A DNA stretch of 64,000 nucleotides, from assembly GCF_003248355.1 (NCBI RefSeq), contig NZ_QKWY01000001.1, forward strand, positions 372,001-436,000. The letters run 5' to 3'. The stretch is from Streptomyces sp. AC1-42W. GTDB taxonomy: Bacteria > Actinomycetota > Actinomycetes > Streptomycetales > Streptomycetaceae. The notes under the pieces are model-generated. The model was given only the letters and a program-made list of their open reading frames with translations, did no database searches and was not told the DNA's origin. The position numbers were made by a program, and so were the translations under genes. Shown here one piece after another: positions 26,082-34,127 of the stretch. Every line of letters starts with the position of its first letter. The first letter of the stretch is position 1.

Positions 26082-26981
26082 ATGTACCGACGCATCATGG
26101 GCCTGCTCGCCGCGCTGGGCGCGGTGGTCGCGGGACTCGTCGTACTCCCCGCCACCACGGCATCGGCCGCCGACTGCGCTGCCCCCTGGAGCGCCAACTC
26201 CGTGTACACCGGCGGCGGCACCGCCTCGTACAACGGGCACAACTGGACCGCCAAGTGGTGGACGCAGAACGAGAAGCCCGGCAACTCCGACGTGTGGTCC
26301 GACAAGGGCGTGTGCGGCGGGAACGACGGCGGCACGGACCCGGGTGACCCGGGCACGCCTTCCGACTTCGTGGTCACCGAGGCGCAGTTCAACCAGATGT
26401 TCCCCAGCCGCAGTTCCTTCTACACGTACAGCGGGCTGGTCGACGCCTTGGGCGCCTACCCGGGCTTCGCCAAGACCGGCAGCGACACCGTCAAGAAGCA
26501 GGAGGCCGCGGCCTTCCTCGCCAACGTCAGCCACGAGACCGGCGGGCTGGTGTACGTCAAGGAGCAGAACACCGCCAACTACCCGCACTACTGCGACAGC
26601 AGCCAGCCCTACGGCTGCCCGGCCGGCCAGGCCGCGTACTACGGCCGCGGTCCGATCCAGCTCAGCTGGAACTTCAACTACAAGGCCGCGGGCGACGCGC
26701 TCGGCATCGACCTGCTGGGCAACCCCTACCTGGTCGAGCAGAACTCCGCCGTGGCCTGGAAGACCGGCCTCTGGTACTGGAACACCCAGAACGGCCCCGG
26801 CACCATGACCGCGCACAACGCCATGGTGAACGGCGCCGGTTTCGGTGAGACGATCCGCTCCATCAACGGCTCGCTGGAGTGCAACGGCGGCAACCCCGCC
26901 CAGGTCCAGAGCCGCATCACCAAGTACCAGGCGTTCGTGCAGATCCTCGGCACCACGCCCGGCTCCAACCTGAGCTGCTGA
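26082..26981 (+). CDS. Secreted GH19 chitinase, canonical copy
   Basis: This 299-residue chitinase resembles S. griseus ChiC. It has a signal peptide (1-30), a chitin-binding module (~32-78, NWTAKWWTQNEKPG) and a Gly/Asp/Pro linker (79-93, GGNDGGTDPGDPGTP). The family 19 domain has catalytic Glu152 in SHETGG and Glu161 in VYVKEQ, plus PIQLSWN and CGGNPAQVQ-like elements. It hydrolyses chitin outside the cell and may also inhibit fungi. AAGGAG lies 7 nt before the ATG. It is the likely parent of copy 1, about 180 bp upstream. Confidence 0.95.
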   Translation: MYRRIMGLLAALGAVVAGLVVLPATTASAADCAAPWSANSVYTGGGTASYNGHNWTAKWWTQNEKPGNSDVWSDKGVCGGNDGGTDPGDPGTPSDFVVTEAQFNQMFPSRSSFYTYSGLVDALGAYPGFAKTGSDTVKKQEAAAFLANVSHETGGLVYVKEQNTANYPHYCDSSQPYGCPAGQAAYYGRGPIQLSWNFNYKAAGDALGIDLLGNPYLVEQNSAVAWKTGLWYWNTQNGPGTMTAHNAMVNGAGFGETIRSINGSLECNGGNPAQVQSRITKYQAFVQILGTTPGSNLSC

Positions 26982-26998
26982 CCGACGAATTCACTCGT

Positions 26999-27040
26999 GT
27001 GGGGGATGCCCCCGGCCTCGTGGCCGGGGGCATCCCCCAC
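26999..27040 (+). terminator. Very stable 19-bp hairpin after chitinase copy 2
   Basis: Arms 26999-27017 and 27022-27040 are perfect complements around TCGT, 18 bp after the stop. The IS110-family element begins within a few bases of this stem. Confidence 0.85.
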
Positions 27041-27063
27041 CGCGTTGATGCTCCTATTGGCTG

Positions 27064-27308
27064 TCAAGCGGCGGTGAGCCAGTCGCGGTAGGTGTTGGCG
27101 AGGTCGTCGTCTCGGCGGATTCCGCGTTCGAGGGTGGAGATCGTGGCGGGCCAGACTCCGAAGTGGCGGGCCGCTGCGGTGAGGGTGATGTTCTTCGACT
27201 GCCGAAGAGGCCGCAGGTCGGCGATGCCTGGGACGGTGACCGTGGTGGTCAGGCAGCGGAACATCTCCCGGACGATGGCCCGTTTCAGGAGCCGGATGAT
27301 CTCTTTCT
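27064..27308 (-). pseudogene. Severed C-terminus of the IS110 transposase (HTH-like tail)
   Basis: Read from the target site, this stretch continues the IS110 transposase in frame: KKE then IIRLLKRAIVREMF, the usual IS110 ending. About 60 extra residues follow with an XRE-like helix-turn-helix look (LTAAARHFGVWPATISTLERG). An internal ATG at 27264 makes a free 66-residue ORF, which could easily be misread as a small regulator gene. Joining it to the N-terminal piece, with one target-site copy removed, gives 404 residues and a clean stop. Confidence 0.8.
27301..27308. repeat. Left 8-bp target site duplication of the ISL3 element
   Basis: CTCTTTCT at 27301-27308 is repeated exactly at 28712-28719. 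Eight base pairs is the usual ISL3 target duplication, showing direct insertion without later rearrangement. Confidence 0.95.
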
Positions 27309-28711
27309 GGCTCTCCTGTCGGATCCGTGGGTCATCGGTTCGCGGGTTGACGTCCTGGTAGGTGGGGTCGGTGTCCGCCGAGGCTGAGCATGGCGAGGGC
27401 GATGAGGGCGGTGGGGTTCTTGAAGCCGAAGGCGATGCGGGTGATGAGCCGGATCTTGGTGTTCATCGATTCGACGAGTCCGTTGGACAGGCCGTGCTCG
27501 GCCGCTGCGGTGATCGCGTCCCAGTGCCGGACGATGGAGCGTTGCAGGTCGACGAAGGCGTCGATGCGGCAGCGGCGGGCCCACAGCACCCAGTCCCACA
27601 GAGCCTCGGGGGTGTCGGTGCCGGACTTCAGGGCGAGACGGAGTCCCTCCTTCAGGAGGTAGGCGCGGTGGAGGACGGGATGGGCCTTGGCGACGAACTC
27701 CAGCTGGGAACGCTGGTACTGCGTGAGATCTTCGGGGTTCTTCCACAGCGCGAAGCGGGCCTTCTTCAGCGACTTCGATCCCGGCGTGGCCCGGCCCTTG
27801 CCCTTGCGCTCGGCGTTCCAGACCTCACGGCGCACGACGTCCAGGGCGTCGGTCGCCCACTTCACCGTGTGGAAGGGGTCCATCACGCGCACAGCGTCGG
27901 GGCAGTGTGCGGCAACCGGGCCGGTGACCCAGTCCGCCGCGTCGGCCGACACATGCGTGATCCCCGCGGAGCGTTCAGGGCCGAGGAGGTCGAAGAACTT
28001 GTTCAAGGTGGCCCTGTCCCGCCCGGGTTCGGCCCACAGCAGACGGCCCGAATCATGGTCCACGACGACAGTCAGGTACTTGTGCCGCTTCTTGTAGCTG
28101 ATCTCGTCGATCCCGATCCGCCGCAGTCCGGCCAGCCGGTCGGCCTGCGCCTCGGCATCCGACCAGACCCGGGCGACCACGGCGCCGACCGTGCGCCATC
28201 CGATCCGCATCAGCCGGGTGACGGCCGTCTTCGAGCAGCAGGTGGCCAGCCAGGCGGCCTGCGCGTCGAAGGCGTAGGTGTGGCCGGCCCGGTGCCGGGC
28301 CCAGGGCACCGCCGCCACGGTCACCCCGTGCTCGGGGCAGGACACCCGCGGCGCGTCGGCCTCGATGAACGCCTTGAGTACCCCGACGTCCAGGGCCCGC
28401 CAGCGACGGCGTCCCTCTCCGGCGTCGTACTTCGCCGCCTTGCGGCCGCACACCCCGCACCGCTGCCGCCGTCCCCGAGCCGGACGGGCATGAGCGACGA
28501 TCACCAGATCGTCGCCGCTGTCGGCCTCCTCGGCCTCGACCTGCTCGATCACCGTCTTTTCGACATCGAGCAGCCTGGCCCATATCCTCGTGTTCCGCAC
28601 GCCGTACCTGGTTCTTCCGTTTCGTACCTTCAGCAGTCGAAACGTACTCCGGGTGCGGCGTGTTCTGCGCATACCCCCAGGTCAGCGACCCACGGAAGCG
28701 ACAGGAGAGCC
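27309..28711 (-). mobile_element. Intact ISL3-family insertion sequence (1403 bp)
   Basis: The terminal inverted repeats are 27309-27333 and 28687-28711, 23 of 25 positions identical, beginning GGCTCTCCTGTCGG. They are flanked by the exact 8-bp duplication CTCTTTCT. One full-length transposase fills the element. It sits inside the 3' part of an IS110 transposase gene, so it arrived later. Intact ends and reading frame suggest recent and possibly still active insertion. Confidence 0.95.
27332..28672 (-). CDS. ISL3-family transposase
   Basis: The DDE transposase has 446 residues from the first ATG. A GTG at 28600 (RNTRIWARLL) would give 422 residues, closer to the family start. The N-terminal zinc-finger is CGVCGRKAAKY with a distal CPEH. 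The catalytic acids are in GIDEISYKKRHKYLTVV, RVMDPFHTVKWA and NGLVESMNTKIRLI. IAFGFKNPTALIALAML is the typical ISL3 ending. The stop lies at the edge of the left terminal repeat. Confidence 0.93.
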   Translation of the reverse strand: MRRTRRTRSTFRLLKVRNGRTRYGVRNTRIWARLLDVEKTVIEQVEAEEADSGDDLVIVAHARPARGRRQRCGVCGRKAAKYDAGEGRRRWRALDVGVLKAFIEADAPRVSCPEHGVTVAAVPWARHRAGHTYAFDAQAAWLATCCSKTAVTRLMRIGWRTVGAVVARVWSDAEAQADRLAGLRRIGIDEISYKKRHKYLTVVVDHDSGRLLWAEPGRDRATLNKFFDLLGPERSAGITHVSADAADWVTGPVAAHCPDAVRVMDPFHTVKWATDALDVVRREVWNAERKGKGRATPGSKSLKKARFALWKNPEDLTQYQRSQLEFVAKAHPVLHRAYLLKEGLRLALKSGTDTPEALWDWVLWARRCRIDAFVDLQRSIVRHWDAITAAAEHGLSNGLVESMNTKIRLITRIAFGFKNPTALIALAMLSLGGHRPHLPGRQPANR

Positions 28712-29689
28712 CTCTTTCTTGGTCCGGCCGGCGGCCGTCTGTCGTGCCACGTAGTCGCGGGTGCGGGGGTCACTGGACATGCGGACCAGGGCGATGCGGT
28801 AGAGGGCGGCGTTGGCTGCCCGGTCGCCGCCTCGTGAGAGGCGGTGCCGGTTCGTGCGGCCGCTGGAGGCGGGGACGGGTGCGGCTCCGCAGAGGGCGGC
28901 GAAGGACGCTTCGGTCCGCAGGCGTTCGGGATTGCCTCCGGCTGTGACCAGCAGCTGGGCGGCGGTGTCGGGGCCGACGCCGTAGGCGGCCCGCAGCCCG
29001 GGGTTGTGGGCGGTGACCTCACTGTCGAGGGCCCGGGTCAGGGCATGGTGTTCGGCGGTGAGTTCCTTGACGCGTCGGGCGAGGCTCTTCAGCGCGGTGA
29101 GGACCGCGACGTGGACCGCGTCCCCGGCCGGTCGCAGCCGGGCCAGGGCGTCGGTCCGGTCGGCGCCCTTGAGCTGCCCGAACCTGGCGCGGATGCTTTC
29201 GGGTGCGGTGACGAGGATGTGGGTGATCTGGTTGAGAGCGGCGGTGCGTGCCTTGACGGCTGAGCGGGCGGCGTTGTGCAGGGCGCGTATGCCGGTGACG
29301 GTGTCGTCCTTCGGCGCGCTGGAGGCCCGTCCGGACAGGGCGGCGCGGGCGGCGGCGTAGGCGTCGATGGGGTCGGACTTGCCGATGCGGCGGCGTTCTG
29401 CCCGGTCGGGCCGGTTGACCTCGACGACGTCAAGGCCCGCCGAGCGGGCGGCGCGGGTGAAGCCGGCCCCGTAGGAGGCGGTGCCTTCCACTCCGATCGC
29501 GTTCACGTGGCCGTGGGCGCCGAGGAAGGCCAGGGCCGCGGCGTATCCGGCGGCGGTGGTGGCGAACTCGGCGTCCGCGAGGTGACCGCCGTTGTCGCTG
29601 ATGACCGCGACGTGAACGGTGTCGGCGTGGGAATCGACCCCGCCGAACACGACCTTGTCCGTGGTGTCGTCCGCGACCGCTGATGTCAT
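28682..29689 (-). pseudogene. IS110-family transposase, N-terminal 335 residues (interrupted)
   Basis: This DEDD (RuvC-like) recombinase of IS110 shows GVDSHADTVHVAVI, VEGTASYGAGF and KSDPIDAYAAA for the acidic residues. The C-terminal Tnp_20 domain has YGVGPDTAAQLL, and the catalytic-serine region is PVPASSGRTNRHRLSRGGDRAANAAL. After GRTKKE the frame enters the ISL3 element and ends in nine foreign residues at 28682. The ATG at 29689 is preceded by GGAAGG. The C-terminal 60-80 residues are lost, so mobility by this copy is unlikely, though not formally excluded. Confidence 0.9.
28712..28719. repeat. Right 8-bp target site duplication of the ISL3 element
   Basis: CTCTTTCT is identical to 27301-27308. 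It encodes part of the KKE codons of the interrupted IS110 transposase. Confidence 0.95.
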
Positions 29690-29905
29690 GCTGATGCTGC
29701 CTTCCAGCCGAAGGTAGGCGCCGGCCGGGTGGCGCAGACAGGACATTGAGGGGGCTTCTGACCAAGCTCCTATCAGGTCATGTTCCGCCCGGCCGGAGCC
29801 ATGAGAACGGGTCCCGGCAGCCGGACAGAACAACACGAAGACAGCCCAGCAGGGCGTCAGTCAGTGGTCGAGCCACGACCACCGGGACCTGAGTATCAGC
29901 ATCAA
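29690..29905 (-). ncRNA. Candidate bridge-RNA region of the IS110 element
   Basis: This ~215-nt noncoding stretch lies directly upstream of the IS110 transposase. That is where IS110-group elements are known to encode the bridge RNA that pairs target and donor DNA. It contains local hairpins such as GTGGTCG (29864-29870) with CGACCAC (29876-29882). I could not identify the target-binding and donor-binding loops, so this is a positional inference. Confidence 0.3.
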
Positions 29906-29977
29906 TGTCAGTGGTGGCCTCTAGCGTCGGAATCGTCAGCGGCACAGGCGGTCGGCGCACGAGGAGAGGTCACCACG

Positions 29978-31120
29978 ATGGAATTCAGGATCGAACGCGG
30001 CGAACTGACGAACGCCGTGGCCTGGGCCGCCCGCGTGCTGCCCACCAGGTCGCCCGTGCCCGTCCTCGGCGGCCTGTTGCTGGAGGCGGCGGACGACAGG
30101 CTGACCATCTCCGGCCTGGACTACGAGGCGTCCGCCCGCATCGAGGTCGGCGCCCGGACCGGCCGGCCGGGAAAGGTCCTGGTCATGGGCCGCCGGCTGC
30201 TGGACGTGTGCAAGGTGCTGCCCGAGGGGCCGGTGGAGTGCGCCGTCGAGGGCTCGCGGTTCACGGTGAAGGGCGGGGACGCCGGCTTCGGCCTGTCGGT
30301 CCTCCCGCTGGACGACTACCCCGCGCTGCCGCCGCTGCCAGAAATCCTCGGCGAGGTGGACGGGCAGGAGTTCGCGGCGGCCGTCGCCGATGTGTCGGTG
30401 GCCGCCGGCCGGGACGACACCCTCCCCACGCTCACCGGCATCCGCCTGGGCCTCGACGGCGAGCGGATGACCCTGGCGGCCACGGACCGCTACCGCTTCG
30501 CCGTCCGAACGCTCGACTGGCGTCCCGCCTCGCACGGCGTCACGGCGGACGTCGTCGTCTCGGCCCGCCGACTCAGCGAGATCGCCCGCTCGGTCGGAGC
30601 CCGCCCCGGTACGGTCCGCCTCGCCCTGGACGGCGGCTCGGCCGGCTTCGAGCGGGAGGGCATGCGCACCACGGTCCGGCTGCTCGACGGACGGCTCCCG
30701 CGCCACGACAAGCTGTTCCTGCTGAACGGGCCGGTCAGCGCGGTGACGGAGCTCGAACCGCTGATCGAGGCCGTGAAGCGGGTCGCGGTGGTGGCGGACG
30801 GCGACAGCCCCCTCCAGTTCGCCTTCACCGCCGACTCCGTCCTGCTCCAGGCCGGTTACGAGGACGACGTCGCCTCCCAGCGGCTGCCCGCCGCGCTTCT
30901 GGGCGCCGACGAGATCACCGTCGCGTTCAACCCGTCCTACCTGATGGACGCGCTGGCCTCCTTCGACGCCCCGACAGTCCGGTTCCAGCTGATGGGCCAG
31001 GGCCAGCGCGCCATGCTCACCGGCCACCCGGACCACGAGGACGCGGCCGCCGCCGCGGACGGAGCGGGGGACACCGTCCACCAGCACCTGCTCATGTCCG
31101 TCCGGCCGCTGGTCCAGTGA
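29978..31120 (+). CDS. DNA polymerase III beta subunit (sliding clamp) paralogue
   Basis: This 380-residue protein spans all three clamp domains: RGELTNAVAWAARVLPTRSPVPVLGGLLLEA, then GRDDTLPTLTGIRL with ATDRYRFAVRTLDW, then EAVKRVAVVADGDSPLQF and NPSYLMDALASFD. Recalled primary Streptomyces DnaN differs at many positions, and the C-terminal clamp tail reads MSVRPLVQ rather than the usual MPVRL. dnaN belongs beside dnaA at oriC, so this is an extra clamp. GAGGAGAGG precedes the ATG. It could serve an accessory or damage polymerase. Confidence 0.85.
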   Translation: MEFRIERGELTNAVAWAARVLPTRSPVPVLGGLLLEAADDRLTISGLDYEASARIEVGARTGRPGKVLVMGRRLLDVCKVLPEGPVECAVEGSRFTVKGGDAGFGLSVLPLDDYPALPPLPEILGEVDGQEFAAAVADVSVAAGRDDTLPTLTGIRLGLDGERMTLAATDRYRFAVRTLDWRPASHGVTADVVVSARRLSEIARSVGARPGTVRLALDGGSAGFEREGMRTTVRLLDGRLPRHDKLFLLNGPVSAVTELEPLIEAVKRVAVVADGDSPLQFAFTADSVLLQAGYEDDVASQRLPAALLGADEITVAFNPSYLMDALASFDAPTVRFQLMGQGQRAMLTGHPDHEDAAAAADGAGDTVHQHLLMSVRPLVQ

Positions 31121-31173
31121 GGACGGGGGCGCGGACGGCCGGTGACGGCCGTCCCGCCCGGCCCGGCGGCCCG

Positions 31174-33159
31174 TCAGCCGGTCTTCGTGTACGTGAGCTT
31201 CTCGCCGCTGGACGTGTTCTCACGGCTCAGCCGGCCGTCCGGGAGCAGGGTGAGCGTGGTCGGCGCGCCCGGAGAACAGGAGGCCGCGGGCTCGCCCTCC
31301 GTCACGGTGGAGGGGCCGATGTCGACCGACTCGCCCTCGGCGGCCTCCTCCGTCAGCGCCGCCTCGAAGACGCAGTGGTAGGTGCCACCGCCGGCGAGCG
31401 GGCCCTCGGCGGTCAGGGTGAGCACGGTTTCGCCCACCTCGCCCTGGCGGATGACCAGTTCACGGGTGGAGTGCCCGGTGGCGTTGTCGATGCTGCCGGA
31501 CCAGGAGCCCAGGTAGCCCTCGGGGATGCCGCCCTCCGCATCGACGTCCGGCGACGGGCTCGTGGAGATGTCGGGGGAGGGGGAGACCTCCACGGTCTCG
31601 GTCGGGGTGGGGCCGGTCGAGCGGGTGGGCTTCGGCGCGGGCGCGTCGCCCCTGTCGTTCATGAGCGCGTAGACGGACCCGCCGGCCCCGATCGCGACCA
31701 GTACGGCGACGACGATCAGCGCGATGGTCGAGCCGCTGCGCCTGCGGCCCGGCTCCGGGGCGGGGGCCGGATGCTGGGTGCCGGTGGGGTAGCCGGGGCC
31801 GTACGGCGGTGTGGAGCCGGGGCCGGGCTGCTGGGGGAAGCCGTAGGGGTAGCCGTGGACCGGACTCGGCTGCTGCGGGTGGCCGTAACCCTGGCCGTGC
31901 TGGGGCTGCTGCGGGGGGCCGAAGCCCTGGGCCTGCTGTGGCTGGACCGGCTGCTGCGGGTAGCCGTAGCCGGGCGGTGGCGCGGGCACGGCGACGGGCG
32001 GCGGTCCGCTCGGCGGGGTGGCGGGCCCGGCCGGGGCGGGGAGCGCGTGGACCGGGCCGGGCGCGGGCTGCGCGGGAGCCTGCGGCGGGACGGCCGGCCC
32101 GGCCGGGGCGTCGAGCACCTCGGTGGCGGGCTCGGCGGAGGACGCGCCTGGTACGGCGGGCGGGGCCGACTTGCCGAGGAGTACGCCGCCATCCGGCCCG
32201 AACCCGGCCGGCACCGCGTCCTCCGGGTCCTCCGAGTCCAGCAGCTCCACCGCGTGGCGGCCGAGCTGGGCGATGAGCGCGCCCGGCAGCCAGGGCTCCG
32301 TGCCGGTGTCGCCGTCCGCCAGCAGCGCCAGCAGGTCGTCCGTGGACGGTCTGGCCCGCGGGTCCTTGTGCAGACAGCCCCGTATGAGGTCGTCGAGGCC
32401 CGGGGTGACGCCGGTCAGGTCCGGGTCCTCCTGCGCGATGCGGAACAGCAGGGCGTGCATCTCGTTGGCCGCGGCGCCGAAGGGCAGCCGCCCGGTCAGG
32501 GCGTACGTCAGCACCGACCCCAGGCAGAACACGTCGCTCGCCGCGCTCACCCACTCGCCCCGCACCTGCTCCGGGGACATGAAGCCGGGCGAGCCGACCA
32601 GTGCGCCGGTCCGGGTCAGGCCGCCGTCCGTGACGGTGTCCAGGGCCCTGGCTATCCCGAAGTCGATGACGCGCGGACCGTCGATCGTGAGGAGGATGTT
32701 GGAGGGCTTCAGGTCCCGGTGGATGAGACCCGCCGTGTGGATGTCCTTGAGGGCGTGCGCCAGCCCGGCGCCGAGAATGCGGACGGACCGCTCCGGCAGC
32801 GGCCCGTACGTGCCGGGGGCCTGCCCGGACGCGGCGCCGGACCGGCCGGAGACGGTGGTGTGCAGGGAGGGCCCGGCGACATATCCGGTCGCGACCCACG
32901 GCACATCGGCCTCGGTGTCCGCGTCCAGCACGGGCGCGGTCCACCGGGAGCCCACTCGGCGGGCGGCGCCCACCTCCTGGCGGAACCGGTCGCGGAACTC
33001 CTGCTGGGCGGCCAGCTCCTCGCGTACGAGCTTGAGCGCGACCGTGCGGCCGCGGTCGGAGCGGGCCAGGTACACCTGGCCCATCCCCCCGGCGCCGAGG
33101 CGCCCCAGCAAGCGGTACGCCCCGATGCGCTGTGGGTCGGTGGACCCGAGCTTCTCCAT
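31174..33159 (-). CDS. Transmembrane serine/threonine protein kinase (PASTA-less)
   Basis: This Hanks-type kinase of 661 residues has the Gly loop LGRLGAGGMGQVYLAR (18-33), Lys43, catalytic IHRDLKPSN (Asp149), the metal-binding IDFG (Asp166), and SPEQV in place of APE. A long Pro/Gln/Gly-rich linker (about 330-475, with QQPQ and GYGYPQQP repeats) leads to one membrane helix (~478-500). The external domain (505-661) has two Cys and no PASTA repeat. It probably phosphorylates cytoplasmic targets in response to an outside signal. Confidence 0.9.
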   Translation of the reverse strand: MEKLGSTDPQRIGAYRLLGRLGAGGMGQVYLARSDRGRTVALKLVREELAAQQEFRDRFRQEVGAARRVGSRWTAPVLDADTEADVPWVATGYVAGPSLHTTVSGRSGAASGQAPGTYGPLPERSVRILGAGLAHALKDIHTAGLIHRDLKPSNILLTIDGPRVIDFGIARALDTVTDGGLTRTGALVGSPGFMSPEQVRGEWVSAASDVFCLGSVLTYALTGRLPFGAAANEMHALLFRIAQEDPDLTGVTPGLDDLIRGCLHKDPRARPSTDDLLALLADGDTGTEPWLPGALIAQLGRHAVELLDSEDPEDAVPAGFGPDGGVLLGKSAPPAVPGASSAEPATEVLDAPAGPAVPPQAPAQPAPGPVHALPAPAGPATPPSGPPPVAVPAPPPGYGYPQQPVQPQQAQGFGPPQQPQHGQGYGHPQQPSPVHGYPYGFPQQPGPGSTPPYGPGYPTGTQHPAPAPEPGRRRSGSTIALIVVAVLVAIGAGGSVYALMNDRGDAPAPKPTRSTGPTPTETVEVSPSPDISTSPSPDVDAEGGIPEGYLGSWSGSIDNATGHSTRELVIRQGEVGETVLTLTAEGPLAGGGTYHCVFEAALTEEAAEGESVDIGPSTVTEGEPAASCSPGAPTTLTLLPDGRLSRENTSSGEKLTYTKTG

Positions 33160-33302
33160 GGTGTGCGGCCTCCCCCGTACGACAACACGCCGGACGGGGA
33201 CGAGAATAGCGGCGTGGATCGGCCCGCCGGGGCCCCTCCGGGGCTCCGGTCCGGTACGGCCCCGGTCTAAGGTGACCCGGTACCGAATGGGGGAGGGGCG
33301 CC

Positions 33303-34019
33303 ATGTGCGCGAGCGGAGCCGTCACCCGCAGCACCCTGCGGCAGCAGATCGCGGACGCGCTGCGCGACGAGGTGCTCGCAGGGCGTCTGCTGCCGGGGCG
33401 GGAGTTCACCGTCAAGCAGATCGCCGAGCAGTACGGGGTCTCCGCGACGCCCGTCCGCGAGGCGCTGTTCGACCTGTCCGCGCAGGGACTCCTCGAATCC
33501 GACCAGCACCGGGGCTTCCGGGTGCACCAGTTCTCGATCGCGGACTACCGGGCGATGGTGGAGGCCCGCGCCCTGGTCATGGACGGGGTCATCCGGGACG
33601 TCTTCCACGACCCCGTCCCGGAGCGGCGCGGCGACTACCGGGACGCGCTCGTCTCCGTACGGCGCCGGGCCGAGGAGGCCGCCCGCGCCGCGCGCGGCGG
33701 TGACCTGGACATCCTGATCGGCTACGACCTGCGCTTCTGGCGGGAACTGGGCGGGCTCATCGGCAACGGGTACATCAGCGACTTCCTGCAACGGCTGCGC
33801 GTCCAGGCCTGGGTGTTCGCCGTGCCGTACCTGCGGGGCGACGCCGACCTGCGGAACTGGCTGTGGAACGGCCACACCGACCTGGTCGCCGCGATCACGC
33901 ACCGGGACCGCGACGCCCTGCGGACGGCCATCGACGACTACAACAGCCATGCGCTGAACTGGGCCGACCGCCTCTCCGAACCCGGCACGGCCGCGGGGGG
34001 CCCCGGAGCCGGTGGCTGA
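33303..34019 (+). CDS. GntR family (FadR-type) transcriptional regulator
   Basis: This 238-residue protein has an N-terminal winged helix (ALRDEVLAGRLLPGREFTVKQIAEQYGVSATPVREALFDL), then an all-helical FCD ligand domain (residues ~80-220). FCD members often bind organic acids through metal-coordinating Asp/His residues; IGYDLRFWRELGGLIGN and HTDLVAAI are in matching places. GGGGGAGGGG lies 6 nt before the ATG. The regulated genes are not obvious, since neighbours are a kinase and a hypothetical gene. Confidence 0.87.
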   Translation: MCASGAVTRSTLRQQIADALRDEVLAGRLLPGREFTVKQIAEQYGVSATPVREALFDLSAQGLLESDQHRGFRVHQFSIADYRAMVEARALVMDGVIRDVFHDPVPERRGDYRDALVSVRRRAEEAARAARGGDLDILIGYDLRFWRELGGLIGNGYISDFLQRLRVQAWVFAVPYLRGDADLRNWLWNGHTDLVAAITHRDRDALRTAIDDYNSHALNWADRLSEPGTAAGGPGAGG

Positions 34020-34127
34020 ACCCCGCCCCCGCTCGGGACGCAGGTCACGGGCGACCACTGTGCGTGCGGTGCCCGCCGCATTACGCTGTCCCGACCACCG
34101 CACGCCCCCGATGGAGAGCGAGACTTC

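Larger units (their letters stand above)
27045..29905 (-). mobile_element. IS110-family element, interrupted by an ISL3-family element
   Basis: The element consists of a transposase in two pieces (29689-28712 and 27308-27064) around a nested ISL3 insertion. IS110 elements lack clear terminal repeats and target duplications, so the ends are approximate. An 8-bp inverted match TTGATGCT (27045-27052) / AGCATCAA (29898-29905) and a direct repeat GCTCCTAT (27050-27057 and 29766-29773) are the only boundary hints. Removing the ISL3 element would leave about 1.4 kb, a normal IS110 length. The long noncoding side is upstream of the transposase. Confidence 0.55.

Noticed and set aside
27000..27040. 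Possible CRISPR or satellite repeat near the hairpin
   Set aside because: It is a single inverted repeat, best read as a terminator. No array of direct repeats with spacers exists anywhere in the window.
27064..27264. Apparent 66-residue XRE-type regulator gene
   Set aside because: It is in frame with the interrupted IS110 transposase once the ISL3 element and one target duplication are removed, so it is a transposase fragment.
29905..33270. 1121-residue plus-strand frame spanning the clamp and kinase genes
   Set aside because: It is a GC-bias shadow of dnaN-like and kinase coding sequence with no domain.
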